Counted from the first letter of the stretch, positions 8,925 through 18,004 are shown. The stretch is DNA of 64,000 nt from an uncultured Alphaproteobacteria bacterium (GCA_937988775.1 CALKHP010000006.1:1-64000); one strand, 5' to 3'. The notes: generated by a model from the letters alone, not told the origin. A program made the numbers and translations.

Positions 8925-9244
8925 GGGAGGAGAGAAGTGCTTCGCGCTGTGGTCCTTCCTCTCTGAGATGGGAGCGGTCACGGATTCATGCAACTACCCA
9001 ATGACGTTGGCGGCTTTGCGCCCCCGTATCAGTCATTAAGATAAGCCTTTCTGCTTCTTGAAAGCGGACATCTGGCGTGCGCGAGGTAGGCCTCAGAAGG
9101 GCGAAGCGGAAGGGTAAAGGCCTTCGGAGCTCGCCGAGAGGGGCTCTGCTTTGCGCTCTTCTGACCGCCCATTCTCCCTCGGGGTGACGTTTTAACCAGT
9201 ACGACAAAGCAGTGTCGCATCATCTTTCGGCCGGAGCGTGTGCT
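8925..9244. other. Intergenic, no gene seen
   Basis: This 320-base stretch lies between the HlyD remnant and the end of the sugar permease gene. It has short open frames on both strands with no family resemblance and no ribosome site of note. I see no clear terminator hairpin with a T-run. It probably belongs to the same eroded insertion as 7927-8924. Confidence 0.4.
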
Positions 9245-10096
9245 CTAAGCCTTGACCGCACCGACCGTCAGGCCGGCGACGAAGTGCTTCTGCATCAGGA
9301 AGAACAGCGCGACTGGCGGCAGCGCAGCGAACAGGGAGCCGGCGGAGATCAGGTTCCACGCAGTCAGCCACTCGCCCTTGAGCCCGGCCAAGCCAAGCGT
9401 CAAGGGCTTGGCGGCATCGCTCTGCACCAGCACTAGCGCCCAGAAATAATCGTTCCAGACGAAGGTAAAGATCAGCACCGATAGTCCGGCCAGCGCCGGT
9501 CTGACCAGCGGCACGATGATGCTGCGGATGATCCTGAATTCGCTCGCGCCCTCGAGCCGCGCCGCCTCGAACAACTCGTTCGGCAGCGCGGCGATGAAGT
9601 TGCGCATGAACAGCGTCGCGAAGCCGGTCTGGAAGGCGGTGTGGAACAGGATCAGTGCCCAGATCGTGTCGTAGAGCCCGAGATACAGCACGATATTGCG
9701 CACCGGGATCATCAGGATCTGGTACGGCACGAAATTGCCGCCGATGAACAGCGCAAACAGAAAGGTGCGGCCGGGGAAGGGGTATTTCGCCAGCGCGACG
9801 GCGGCCAGCGTGCTCAGCACCAGCACACCCGCCACGGTGAGGATCGTGACGATCAGGCTGTTCACGAAGAACATGCCCATCGGCGAGCTAGTGAAGATCT
9901 CGCGGAAATTCTCGACCAACGAGATTTGCGCCGGAATGCCCCAGTAATTGCCGGCCAGAAGATCGCCCTGCGAGCGCAGAGCGGTCATCAGGATGGCAAT
10001 CAGCGGCAGCATCCAGACCAGCAAGACGAGGTATAGCGCGGCGCGATAGGCGACGCGGCCGGCAAGGGAGGCGTCCTCGATCGGTGTCGGATACAT
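9245..10096 (-). CDS. Carbohydrate ABC transporter permease, MalG-like
   Basis: A 283-residue inner-membrane permease of the CUT1 sugar importer class, with six predicted membrane segments and the EAA loop AARLEGASEFRIIRSIIVPL near residue 185. It is the third gene of a minus-strand operon; its ATG overlaps the stop of the MalF-like gene (ATGA at 10093-10096 on the + axis). It would form the channel together with that partner. No ATP-binding gene follows, so the importer must borrow an ATPase encoded elsewhere. Confidence 0.93.
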   Translation of the reverse strand: MYPTPIEDASLAGRVAYRAALYLVLLVWMLPLIAILMTALRSQGDLLAGNYWGIPAQISLVENFREIFTSSPMGMFFVNSLIVTILTVAGVLVLSTLAAVALAKYPFPGRTFLFALFIGGNFVPYQILMIPVRNIVLYLGLYDTIWALILFHTAFQTGFATLFMRNFIAALPNELFEAARLEGASEFRIIRSIIVPLVRPALAGLSVLIFTFVWNDYFWALVLVQSDAAKPLTLGLAGLKGEWLTAWNLISAGSLFAALPPVALFFLMQKHFVAGLTVGAVKA

Positions 10097-11040
10097 CAGC
10101 GCTCCGCAGCCTCCTGCTTCAGCGTGTGGCGCAGGAACCAGACGATGTACACGCTCATCAGCGCGAACAGCACGGTGGCGATCGCCGCGCCATAGCCGGC
10201 GCGAAAGCTAAAGATCGTTGCGTCATACATCTGGTAGGCGAGCACGGTCGAGCTGCCGTAGGGGCCGCCCTGGGTCATGATGGCGATCATGTCAAAATTC
10301 CGCAGCGACATGATCACGGTGATGATGGTGGCAACGAACGTCACTGGCCGCAGCTGCGGCAGCACGACATGATAGAATAGTGGCCAGCCGGACGCGCCGT
10401 CGAGGCGGCCGGCGGCGATCATGTCGTCGTCAAGCTGCGACAGGCCGGCAAGGAAAAGCACCAGGCAGAAGGCGATCTGCGACCACAGCGCGGCGACGAT
10501 GATGCCGAATGTGACGAGGTGCTCGCTCGACAGGATTGCCGGCGGCGTCAGGCCGAACGCGCGGGCAACGATGGCGACAACGCCGAAAGTCGGATCGTAG
10601 AACCAGATGAACACCATGCCGATGATGACATGGGCGAGCACCAGCGGAATGAAGAACAACGCCTTCACCAACCGCATCTCGGGCAATTTCTGGTTCAGGA
10701 ACAGCGCGAAGGCCAGCCCGAATACCGGCGCCAGCAGGAAAAGCAGCAACCAGATGACGTTGTTCTTCAGCGATACGTAGAACTGCGGATCGGCGAACAG
10801 CTCGGCGTAGTTGGCGAAACCCACCCAGCGCGCTGGCCCGGTGCCGTCCCAGTCGTAGAAGCTGATCCAGATGCTTTGGATGATCGGCACGATGATCAGC
10901 AGCAGGAACAGGCTCAACGGCAAGGCTAGCAACAGTGCCGGTGTCACCCAGAGCGTGGCCTCTTCCCGCAGGCGCTGCATGCGCGCCCGCAGGATCATCC
11001 TTGTACGCCCCGGCATGGCGGGGGCGGGCGAAAGGTTCAT
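10096..11040 (-). CDS. Carbohydrate ABC transporter permease, MalF-like
   Basis: A 314-residue CUT1-type permease. A cytoplasmic N-terminal segment precedes membrane helix one (LPLSLFLLLIIVPIIQSIWI), and the EAA loop AAGRLDGASGWPLFYHVVLP lies near residue 215. It starts at an ATG overlapping the binding-protein stop and its own stop overlaps the MalG-like start, so the three genes are translationally coupled. It forms the heterodimeric membrane channel with the 9245 permease. Confidence 0.93.
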   Translation of the reverse strand: MNLSPAPAMPGRTRMILRARMQRLREEATLWVTPALLLALPLSLFLLLIIVPIIQSIWISFYDWDGTGPARWVGFANYAELFADPQFYVSLKNNVIWLLLFLLAPVFGLAFALFLNQKLPEMRLVKALFFIPLVLAHVIIGMVFIWFYDPTFGVVAIVARAFGLTPPAILSSEHLVTFGIIVAALWSQIAFCLVLFLAGLSQLDDDMIAAGRLDGASGWPLFYHVVLPQLRPVTFVATIITVIMSLRNFDMIAIMTQGGPYGSSTVLAYQMYDATIFSFRAGYGAAIATVLFALMSVYIVWFLRHTLKQEAAER

Positions 11041-12329
11041 TTGAAGATGCGCAACCTTGCCGCTTCGAGCCGCTCGAGGATCGCATCGGCGCGCTGCGGG
11101 TTGGCCAGGAACTCCTGGAAGCCCTTCATGCCGATCTGCGCCATCTCGGGATCGGTATCGCGGTCGTAGAACTGCGATGAGCCCTTGGCCTCGCGCACCA
11201 GCTTCATCTGCACTTCCGAGAACGGATCGTTGAGACTGACATCGGTGCGGGCCGGCAGCACCGCGCCGGCCTTGGCGAAGGCGCCGAGATTGTCCGGCTC
11301 GGCAAGGAAGGCGAGGAACTTGCGGGCCAGTTCCTTGTTCTTGGCGCCACTCGGGATGGCGACGCCGTTGATCGACACTTCCTCGTAGGTCGGCATGTCG
11401 GGCTTAGCATTGGGGAACGGGAAGAAGCCGATCTTGGCATGCATCTCGGCCGGCAGCGAGGTCAGCACATAAGGCCCGAGCAGATACATCGCCGCCTTGC
11501 CCTGCGCCAGCATCGGGATCGCTTCCTGCCAACCATAGGAAGAGGCGTTCTCGAGGAAGTAACCCTTCTCGATCGCCGCGCCCCAGGTGCTGAACACCTG
11601 CTTCACGCGCGGATCGGTGTAGGATTCCTTGCCGTCCATCAGGCCCATGTGGAACTCGAGCCCGTTCAACCTTAGGTCGAGATAATCGAACCACAGATCG
11701 TTCGCCCACAGGTCGCGCGTGCCGATGGTGAAGGGCGTGATGCCGGCCGCCTTCAGCTTGGCGGCCGCCGCCATCAACTCGTCCCAGCTCTTGGGCGGGA
11801 TGATGCCGGCCTTCTCGAACACGTCCTTATTGTAGAAGAAGCCCCAAGTTGTGAAGTTGGTCGGCATCATGAACTGCTTGCCGCCATCCGAAACCGCCGG
11901 CAGGAACGGCGCCATCGGGCCGCTGAGCTTGGTCTCGGCATAGAAGCTCGTCAGGTCCTCGAACAGATTGCGCTTGGTGAAGGCGCGCATGCGGGCGCCG
12001 GTGAACCAGAAGGCGAGGTCCGGCGGCGTGGTGACGAGGAAGTTGCGAATCGAGGTCTTGTAGGATTCGACGTCGCTGAAATTGATCGTGACCTTGGTGC
12101 CGGGATTCTTCGCCTCGAAATCGGCGGCGATCTTGGTCATCGCCGCCTTCTGGCCGGCGCCGCTGCGGTCGGTATTGATGACGAGTTGCCCAGCCGCCTG
12201 GGCGCGAGCTTGCGGAGAAAGGCCAGGCGCGAGCAACGCCGCCACCGCGATGACGGAGCGCCCAAAGCTTCGCCGCGTGATCCTGTTGCCTCTGCCCAGC
12301 GCCGGAATGCTTGCATCGAGTTCAGACAT
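11037..12329 (-). CDS. Sugar ABC transporter substrate-binding protein
   Basis: A 430-residue extracellular binding protein of the sugar type (SBP family 1). I chose the ATG at 12327-12329, preceded by a strong site reading GGGGAGGAAAC; the longer open frame adds 64 residues with no export signal. The N-terminus then carries a Tat-type signal, ITRRSFGRS followed by a hydrophobic stretch and cleavage near ARAQA (about residue 41). Mature features such as FWFTGARMRAF, WDELMAAAAKLKAAGITPF and MYLLGPYV fit CUT1 binding proteins. It leads the operon and diverges from the maoC-like gene. The sugar is unknown. Confidence 0.92.
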   Translation of the reverse strand: MSELDASIPALGRGNRITRRSFGRSVIAVAALLAPGLSPQARAQAAGQLVINTDRSGAGQKAAMTKIAADFEAKNPGTKVTINFSDVESYKTSIRNFLVTTPPDLAFWFTGARMRAFTKRNLFEDLTSFYAETKLSGPMAPFLPAVSDGGKQFMMPTNFTTWGFFYNKDVFEKAGIIPPKSWDELMAAAAKLKAAGITPFTIGTRDLWANDLWFDYLDLRLNGLEFHMGLMDGKESYTDPRVKQVFSTWGAAIEKGYFLENASSYGWQEAIPMLAQGKAAMYLLGPYVLTSLPAEMHAKIGFFPFPNAKPDMPTYEEVSINGVAIPSGAKNKELARKFLAFLAEPDNLGAFAKAGAVLPARTDVSLNDPFSEVQMKLVREAKGSSQFYDRDTDPEMAQIGMKGFQEFLANPQRADAILERLEAARLRIFK

Positions 12330-12599
12330 GTTTCCTCCCCAGAGCGCGCCTTGACGCGTCACGCGACGCCCCTTGTGAACCATTTGTCCATGGCAGGCCG
12401 ACGAGCGCGGCCCTGACCGAACGTAACGGCCCGGGACGATAAACTTACTTTTCGATAAGTCAATTAACTCCGATATGATATGTAAGCTTCCCCTCTGCCA
12501 CGGCCCGAGGATTTCTGCCATATCTCACGTTTTTACAATGGGTTGACGACGTGACGCCCGAGAGTCTAATTGCTGATCAACAGGTAAGGATGATCAATC
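12330..12599. promoter_or_regulatory. Divergent control region with TetR-type operator
   Basis: The gap between the sugar importer and the maoC-like gene holds an inverted repeat ACTTA / TAAGT around eight bases at 12443-12460; its half sites read ACTTACT and GATAAGT. The same half sites recur as a tighter palindrome at 13852-13868, after the tetR gene. A ribosome site AAGGA at 12586-12590 serves the start at 12600. The reading as a TetR operator is inference from position and similarity of the two sites. Confidence 0.5.
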
Positions 12600-13088
12600 A
12601 TGATAGCTGATGATGCAAAGGTTCAGGTGGGTCGGAAACTGGCTGCTGGCGAATACGGATTCAACGATCTCGAAGTCGGCGACCATTTCGAAACCTCCGG
12701 CGTCACTGTGACGGAAGCCCATGTCGTTGGTTTCGCGGGCCTGTCGGGCGATCTGTTCGACGTGCATATGGATGACGACTTCGCCAAGGAACTCGGTTTT
12801 CCCGGACGGATCGCGCATGGCCTGCTCGGGCTTTCGCTCGCCGATGGGCTCAAGACGCGCTGTGCCGTGCGCATGCTCAGCGTCGCGACCCTGAGCTGGA
12901 ACTGGGCCTTCCGGGCTCCGCTACTGATCGGGGACCGCATCCACGTCGCTCTCGCCGTCGCCGGCAAGCGGCCGACCAAGCGCGGCGACCGGGGCATCGT
13001 CACGCTGTCGCTGCGCGTGATCAAGCAGACTGGCGAAATCGTCCAGGAGGGCGAAACGCTCCTGATGGTATCGCAGCGCGCAGCTTGA
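12600..13088 (+). CDS. MaoC family (R)-hydratase/dehydratase
   Basis: A 162-residue single hot-dog domain protein of the MaoC family, which hydrates trans-2-enoyl-CoA to (R)-3-hydroxyacyl-CoA. The catalytic Asp/His signature lies in GLSGDLFDVHMDDDFAKELG (about residues 50-69), followed by the usual IAHGLL segment. The start at 12600 has AAGGA ten bases upstream. Its stop lies beside the tetR gene. With the CoA-transferase downstream it suggests breakdown of an organic or branched acid through CoA esters. The substrate is not determined. Confidence 0.9.
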   Translation: MIADDAKVQVGRKLAAGEYGFNDLEVGDHFETSGVTVTEAHVVGFAGLSGDLFDVHMDDDFAKELGFPGRIAHGLLGLSLADGLKTRCAVRMLSVATLSWNWAFRAPLLIGDRIHVALAVAGKRPTKRGDRGIVTLSLRVIKQTGEIVQEGETLLMVSQRAA

Positions 13089-13147
13089 CGGAGCGATGGC
13101 CGCTGGCTCAACTGCCGACACCCGCATTTTACAAGACCGGGGATTCA

Positions 13148-13852
13148 ATGCCGCCGAAACCAAAGACACAGCCTCCCGTCGCGCGGTCCGGCATGCGGGA
13201 AACGATCAAGAAGGTCGCGACCGAGCTCCTAGTCAAGAACGGCTACCACAATACCAGTTTCCGTCACATCGCCGAGCGGGTCGGAATCACCACGACCAAC
13301 ATCCACTATCATTTCGGCAGCAAGCAGCAGCTCGTCGAGGAGGTGGTCAAGGATTACGTCGCCGACGCCACCGCGCGCCACCAGGCGATCTGGCTCGCGC
13401 CCGACCACACGCTGGCCGACAAGCTGCGCGGCGTGATCGCCTATAACCACGAGCGCTACAAGCGCTTCAATCGCGGCAAGAGCCAGGGCCGGCCATGGAG
13501 TCTGATCGGCCGGTTGCGGCTCGACAGCGAGGATCTGAGCCCGGCCGCACGCGAGAGCCTTGCCGGCTTCGGCGCCTCCGTGCACAAGGCGATCGATCAC
13601 GCCTTTGCGCTTGCCTGCGCGAGCGGCGAACTGCGCACCGATGCGCCGCGCGACGACCTCGCCCTGCTCGTGGTCAATCTCGTCAACAGCTCCTCAGTGT
13701 TCACGCAGGATGCCGGCAGCTTCGAGCCGCTCGAACAGTTCTTCTTCGCCTTCGAGCGCGTCATGCTGAGCGTCTATGCCGGCGCCGGCCCGGCCGAGAA
13801 GGCACCCAGCACGCCGCACTCGCCCGCCCCGCGCCGCGCGCCACAACCTTGA
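13148..13852 (+). CDS. TetR family transcriptional regulator
   Basis: A 234-residue TetR-type repressor. The helix-turn-helix covers about residues 16-62 (SFRHIAERVGITTTNIHYHF), followed by an all-helical effector domain. I chose the ATG at 13148; the frame stays open to a TTG at 13085 that overlaps the maoC-like stop and would add 21 unremarkable residues. It lies between the hydratase and the CoA-transferase, with a perfect palindrome directly after it and a related one before the hydratase, so it likely represses both units and possibly the divergent importer. The ligand is likely an acyl-CoA or acid, by inference. Confidence 0.88.
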   Translation: MPPKPKTQPPVARSGMRETIKKVATELLVKNGYHNTSFRHIAERVGITTTNIHYHFGSKQQLVEEVVKDYVADATARHQAIWLAPDHTLADKLRGVIAYNHERYKRFNRGKSQGRPWSLIGRLRLDSEDLSPAARESLAGFGASVHKAIDHAFALACASGELRTDAPRDDLALLVVNLVNSSSVFTQDAGSFEPLEQFFFAFERVMLSVYAGAGPAEKAPSTPHSPAPRRAPQP

Positions 13853-13868
13853 CTTACTGATAAGTAAG
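13852..13868. promoter_or_regulatory. Perfect palindrome, candidate TetR operator
   Basis: CTTACT and AGTAAG arms flank GATA at 13853-13868, 45 bases before the GTG start of the CoA-transferase. The related dyad at 12443-12460 uses the same half sites ACTTACT and GATAAGT with a wider spacing. Two matching dyads in the control regions on either side of tetR are what an autoregulating local repressor would need. Confidence 0.55.
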
Positions 13869-13912
13869 ATTACAGCTACGGCGGCGCAGCAGTTCGTTCG
13901 GAGATATCACAA

Positions 13913-15496
13913 GTGAAGGTCATCACCACCGAGCAGGCCGCAGGGCTTGTCCGCGACGGCGACACGGTGCTCATCGGCGGCTCGGGTTCGGGCCACGCCG
14001 TACCGGAGGGGCTGATCGAGGCGGTCGAGCGTCGCTTCCTGGAGTCAGGCGCGCCGCGCGCCATTACCTCGATCCATCCGGTCGGGCTCGGCGACCGGGG
14101 TGAGCGCGGGGCCTCGCGCTTCGCCCATGACGGGCTGCTGAAGCGCATCGTGTGCGGCACGGTCGTCGATGCGCCGAAGATCGCCGCGATGGCCTCGCGC
14201 AACGAGATCGAGGCCTATACGCTGCCGCAGGGCGCGCTGTCGCAACTGATCCGCGAGATCGCCGCCGGGCGCCCCGGCCTGATCAGCCATGTCGGCCTGC
14301 ACACATTCGTCGACCCACGCCAGTCGGGCGGCCGCCAGAGCGGACGCTCGACCGAGGACCTCGTCGAGCATATCGAGCTCAAGGGACGCGAGTGGCTGTT
14401 CTACAAGCCGTTCCACATCGACGTCGCCTTCCTGCGCGGCACGACGGCGGATGAGGACGGCAACATCTCGATGGAGCAGGAAGCGGTGTTCGGCGAGATG
14501 CTGTCGATGGCGCAGGCGGCCCGCCGCTGCGGCGGCCTCGTCATCGTCCAGGTCAAGCGGCTGGCGCGCCGCGGTACTCTGCCCGGCAAGACCGTGAAGA
14601 TACCAGGCATGCTCGTCGATGCCGTGGTTGTCATGCCCGACCAGAAGCAGACCTACCAGACCTTCTACGATCCGGCCTTTGCCGGCGAGATGCGCATTCC
14701 ACTCGATTCCTTCCCGAGCCTGGCCCTCGACGAGCGCAAGATCGTCGCCCGGCGCTGCGCCATGGAGCTTGCTCCCGGCGCCATCTGCAATGTCGGCTCC
14801 GGCATCTGCACCGGCATCGGCCTTGTCGCGGCCGAGGAGGCCATTCTCGACGCCATCACGCTCACCAACGAGCAGGGCATCATCGGCGGCGCCCCGGCCA
14901 GCGGGCTCGATGCGGGCGCCGGGCGCAACTACGCCGCGATGATCGACCAGCCGTACCAGTTCGATTTCTACGATGGTGGCGGGCTCGACATCGCCTTCCT
15001 GTCGGCGGTTGAAGTCGATGCGCAAGGCAGCGTCAACATTAGCCGCTTCGCCGGCCGCATCGTCGGCATCGGCGGCTTCGTCAACATCAGCCAGAATGCC
15101 AGGAAAATGGTGTTCGGCGGCACATTGACCGCCGGCGGCCTAAAGGCTGCGGCTGGGGGCGGCCGGCTGACCATCGTCAATGAGGGCAAGCACCGCAAGT
15201 TCGTGCCGGAACTCGAGCAGATTTCATATAGCGGCCGCTATGCCCGCGAGCGCGGCCAGATCACGCTGTTCGTCACCGAGCGCGCCGTGTTCCAGACCAG
15301 CGATCATGGGCTCGAACTGATCGAGATCGCGCCCGGCATCGACCTCGAGGCACAGGTGCTCGGCCAGATGAACTTCCGGCCGCGCGTCTCCGACAAGCTC
15401 AAGCTGATGGATGCGCGGCTATTCCGGCCGGAGCGTATGGGGCTCGACGCGCAGTTCGTCGGGAAGCAGCGCGCGCTGCATCCGCGCCTAACTTAG
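13913..15496 (+). CDS. Acyl-CoA:acid CoA-transferase, fused family I type
   Basis: A 527-residue family I CoA-transferase with alpha and beta parts fused, as in YdiF-like and propionate CoA-transferases. The alpha half opens with the glycine-rich DTVLIGGSGSGHAVPEGL segment. In the beta half NVGSGICTGIG is followed by the active-site glutamate motif TNEQGIIGGAP near residue 323. It starts at a GTG with GGAG about ten bases upstream. It would move CoA between acyl-CoA and a free acid or 3-keto acid, feeding the hydratase encoded upstream. Exact acid unknown; family call is firm. Confidence 0.9.
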   Translation: MKVITTEQAAGLVRDGDTVLIGGSGSGHAVPEGLIEAVERRFLESGAPRAITSIHPVGLGDRGERGASRFAHDGLLKRIVCGTVVDAPKIAAMASRNEIEAYTLPQGALSQLIREIAAGRPGLISHVGLHTFVDPRQSGGRQSGRSTEDLVEHIELKGREWLFYKPFHIDVAFLRGTTADEDGNISMEQEAVFGEMLSMAQAARRCGGLVIVQVKRLARRGTLPGKTVKIPGMLVDAVVVMPDQKQTYQTFYDPAFAGEMRIPLDSFPSLALDERKIVARRCAMELAPGAICNVGSGICTGIGLVAAEEAILDAITLTNEQGIIGGAPASGLDAGAGRNYAAMIDQPYQFDFYDGGGLDIAFLSAVEVDAQGSVNISRFAGRIVGIGGFVNISQNARKMVFGGTLTAGGLKAAAGGGRLTIVNEGKHRKFVPELEQISYSGRYARERGQITLFVTERAVFQTSDHGLELIEIAPGIDLEAQVLGQMNFRPRVSDKLKLMDARLFRPERMGLDAQFVGKQRALHPRLT

Positions 15497-15806
15497 TGAA
15501 GCTAAATAGGCTGTGGGGGGATTAATTGGATGCATTCCCTAGAGCAGCAGTCAATGAGGGCAACTGTGCGCCCCATATCGGCCATATCTTCGCGGCGATG
15601 TCGGACGATCCGGACTTTGAGTAGGCAAGCGGACAGCGTATCCTCTGGCACGCGGTCCGCCTTGGTTTAAGATTGGCTGGAGCTTCTACGCTGGCCATTG
15701 CCAGCACCATGTCCGGCAGTCTGCTGCCGGCCCTGCTCTATGCATTTTCCTGTGCGTGGACCCTTTATCCACGAGGCAGGATCGCGTCGAAATTCGCGAT
15801 TGCGGT
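15497..15806. other. Intergenic between convergent genes, nothing assigned
   Basis: About 310 bases between the convergent CoA-transferase and the small reductase. It holds short open frames without family resemblance. I see no convincing terminator stem with a T-run and no known repeat. Codon pattern looks non-coding. Confidence 0.4.
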
Positions 15807-16409
15807 TCATCCGTCGAACTTGACCAGGTCCTTGAAAATCAGTTGACCCCAGGTGTCTCCGCGCGCCTGAACGAGCAGCCCACCTTCCGAAAGCCCGCCA
15901 AGTTTGATCGGCGCGAAACCGAGATTTTCCGCAAGCGCACCAGTCTCCGCTGCGGCGCTGTCATCGTCACTCGCCAGGAACACGACCCTCCTGCCACCAT
16001 GTATGGCGGGATCCTGGTCAAGGACTGCAGCGGGCAAATGGTTGAAGGCCTTGACCAGTCTTGCACCAGAGAAGGCCTGTGCAACGAGCCTGGACGAAGG
16101 CTGTCCTCCCAGTTCCTCAGGGGGCACGCCGTAGGCATTGGTCACATCGACGATGGTCTTCCCCTGCCAGTTGGGCAGCACCTTCGCGACATCCGGGTGC
16201 GACCCGAAATCGACAGCCAAAAAGATGATATCCGCCTTGGCGGCTTCCGCTAATTTTTTGGGAATGATAGTGGGGCCGATCACGGCCGCTTCGAATGCAA
16301 AGCTTTCCGGGGCGCGCGTGGTGGCAACGGATACTTCGATGCCTCTGCGGGCAAACGCCTTGGCCAGAGCCTGGCCTATCTTGCCGAACCCTATAATCGC
16401 GTAGTTCAT
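15807..16409 (-). CDS. NADP oxidoreductase, F420-dependent reductase-like
   Basis: A 200-residue Rossmann protein. The N-terminus MNYAIIGFGKIGQALAKAF has the GxGxxG dinucleotide site, and the rest resembles the coenzyme-F420-dependent NADP oxidoreductase / NADPH-dependent reductase family (segments KTIVDVTNAYG and KAFNHLPAAVL). Most bacterial members lacking F420 use NADPH alone. I chose the ATG at 16407-16409; the longer open frame has no added domain. It ends a minus-strand group with two SDRs, opposite a LysR, so it may belong to the same inducible redox set. Substrate unknown. Confidence 0.88.
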   Translation of the reverse strand: MNYAIIGFGKIGQALAKAFARRGIEVSVATTRAPESFAFEAAVIGPTIIPKKLAEAAKADIIFLAVDFGSHPDVAKVLPNWQGKTIVDVTNAYGVPPEELGGQPSSRLVAQAFSGARLVKAFNHLPAAVLDQDPAIHGGRRVVFLASDDDSAAAETGALAENLGFAPIKLGGLSEGGLLVQARGDTWGQLIFKDLVKFDG

Positions 16410-16437
16410 ATTACTCTCCTTCGGTTTTTCGATGCGG

Positions 16438-17205
16438 TCACAGCTTGTAGCCGCCGCTCGCCTCAATCGTCTGGCCGGTCACCCAGTGGCCTTCATCGGA
16501 AGCCAGGAACGCCACGACGGCGGCGATTTCCGAAGGCTCGCCAAAGCGCCCCAGTGCGATTTCGGCCTCGACCGTCTTTACGAGTTCGGGATTTTCCCGG
16601 ACGGAGGCGTTCGCGTCCGTTCGCGTGTAACCCGGCGCGACGGCGTTCGCGGTAATGCCGCGCGGCCCCAGTTCGGATGCGAGCGCATGGGTCAGGTTGT
16701 TGATGGCTGCTTTGGCCATCGAATAGACGGGCGCGGCTGTCACGGGCTTCGTGGCGGCCGCGGAAGAGATGTTGATGATCCGGCCGCCATCGGCGAGACG
16801 CTCCAGAGCGGCCTGAACGATAAAGAACGGCGCGCGGGCGTAGACCGCGATCAAGGTGTCCCAACTCTCCGGTGTCGCGTCCTTGAAGCCGACCCAGCCG
16901 GAATTGCCGGCGTTGTTGACCAGAATGTCGAGGGCTTTGCTTCCGTTGCGCTTGGTGAATGCGGCGTCGAGCCTCTCGAACAAGGCGGGAACGGCCGCCG
17001 GGTCAACGAGGTCCGCGTGGATCGCGAACGCAGTGCCGCCGGCCTTCTCGATGGCCGCGACCGCCTCGTCTGCCCCGGATTTGCTGGCGTTGTAGGTCAG
17101 TGCGACCGTCGCACCATCCTTTGCAAGACGTTCGGCAATGGCACGGCCAATGCCCCGCGATGCCCCGGTGACGAGAGCGGTTTTTCCTTTAAGAGGTTGT
17201 GCCAC
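16438..17205 (-). CDS. SDR family oxidoreductase
   Basis: A 255-residue short-chain dehydrogenase. TGASRGIG binds the cofactor (near residue 14), NNAG is near 90, the catalytic serine lies in INISSAAA and the YxxxK motif is YSMAK near 155. I chose the GTG at 17203-17205 because AAGGAAGG lies about nine bases upstream; the frame is open further back to an ATG at 17232. It is similar in type to the next SDR and to FabG-like 3-ketoacyl reductases, but the substrate cannot be told. Middle gene of a three-gene minus-strand set. Confidence 0.88.
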   Translation of the reverse strand: MAQPLKGKTALVTGASRGIGRAIAERLAKDGATVALTYNASKSGADEAVAAIEKAGGTAFAIHADLVDPAAVPALFERLDAAFTKRNGSKALDILVNNAGNSGWVGFKDATPESWDTLIAVYARAPFFIVQAALERLADGGRIINISSAAATKPVTAAPVYSMAKAAINNLTHALASELGPRGITANAVAPGYTRTDANASVRENPELVKTVEAEIALGRFGEPSEIAAVVAFLASDEGHWVTGQTIEASGGYKL

Positions 17206-17269
17206 CTGATTTCCTTCCTTGGATGTGTGCATAATCGGATCGTTGGCATGGCCGGCCGGGCATAGCGCG

Positions 17270-18004
17270 TCAGATTTGCGCCAGGCCGCCATCGGCGGCG
17301 ACCTCGCTGGCGGTCATGAAGCTGCTGTCGGACGACGCGAGAAAGGCGGCCACCGCACCGATCTCCGCCGGATCGGCCATGCGCTGGAGTGGAGTCATCG
17401 AGGCGAAGAGCTTCATGCCTTCCTCGCCTACTGCTTCCACCGCGAGTTCAGTTGCGGTCGGCCCGGGCGACAGCACGTTGACCCGGATGCCGGTGCCCTT
17501 CAGGTCTTCCGCCCAGCTCCGCGCGAGATTGCGCACCGCCGCCTTGCTCGCACTGTAGGCGCTGAATGCCACGGCGCCCGTGGTGCCGGCGCTCGATCCG
17601 GTCAGGATGATCGAACCGCCCTGGCCCATCAGCGGCAGCGCCTTCTGGACCGTGAAGATCGTCCCCTTCACATTGGTGCCGAAAATTTCGTCAATGTGCT
17701 CGGCGGTGATCTGGCCGAGCGGAAGCAGGCTTCCCGCACCGGCATTGGCGAAGACGATGTCGAGGGCTCCGCGCTCGGCCTTCACCGCCGCGTAGAGTCG
17801 GTCGAGGTCGCCCTCATCGGAGACCGAGCCCTTCACCGCGCGGGCATTGGGCCCGAGGTCGGCCACGGCGGCGTCAAGCGCTTCCTGCCGGCGACCGAAG
17901 ATGAAGACGAAGGCACCTTCCGCGATGAATCGCTTTGCCGCGGCGCGGCCGATGCCTGTAGCGCCACCCGTGATGACGGCAACCTTGCCCTCAAGCTTTC
18001 CCAT
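17270..18004 (-). CDS. SDR family oxidoreductase
   Basis: A 244-residue classical SDR. The cofactor motif TGGATGIG is at about residue 12, the NAGAG motif near 84, the serine segment ILTGSSAGTTG near 135 and YSASK near 150. It is the first gene of the reductase set that diverges from the LysR gene at 18275, and so the most likely direct target of that regulator. LysR-SDR pairs of this kind are common and often respond to xenobiotics, but no substrate is apparent. Confidence 0.9.
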   Translation of the reverse strand: MGKLEGKVAVITGGATGIGRAAAKRFIAEGAFVFIFGRRQEALDAAVADLGPNARAVKGSVSDEGDLDRLYAAVKAERGALDIVFANAGAGSLLPLGQITAEHIDEIFGTNVKGTIFTVQKALPLMGQGGSIILTGSSAGTTGAVAFSAYSASKAAVRNLARSWAEDLKGTGIRVNVLSPGPTATELAVEAVGEEGMKLFASMTPLQRMADPAEIGAVAAFLASSDSSFMTASEVAADGGLAQI

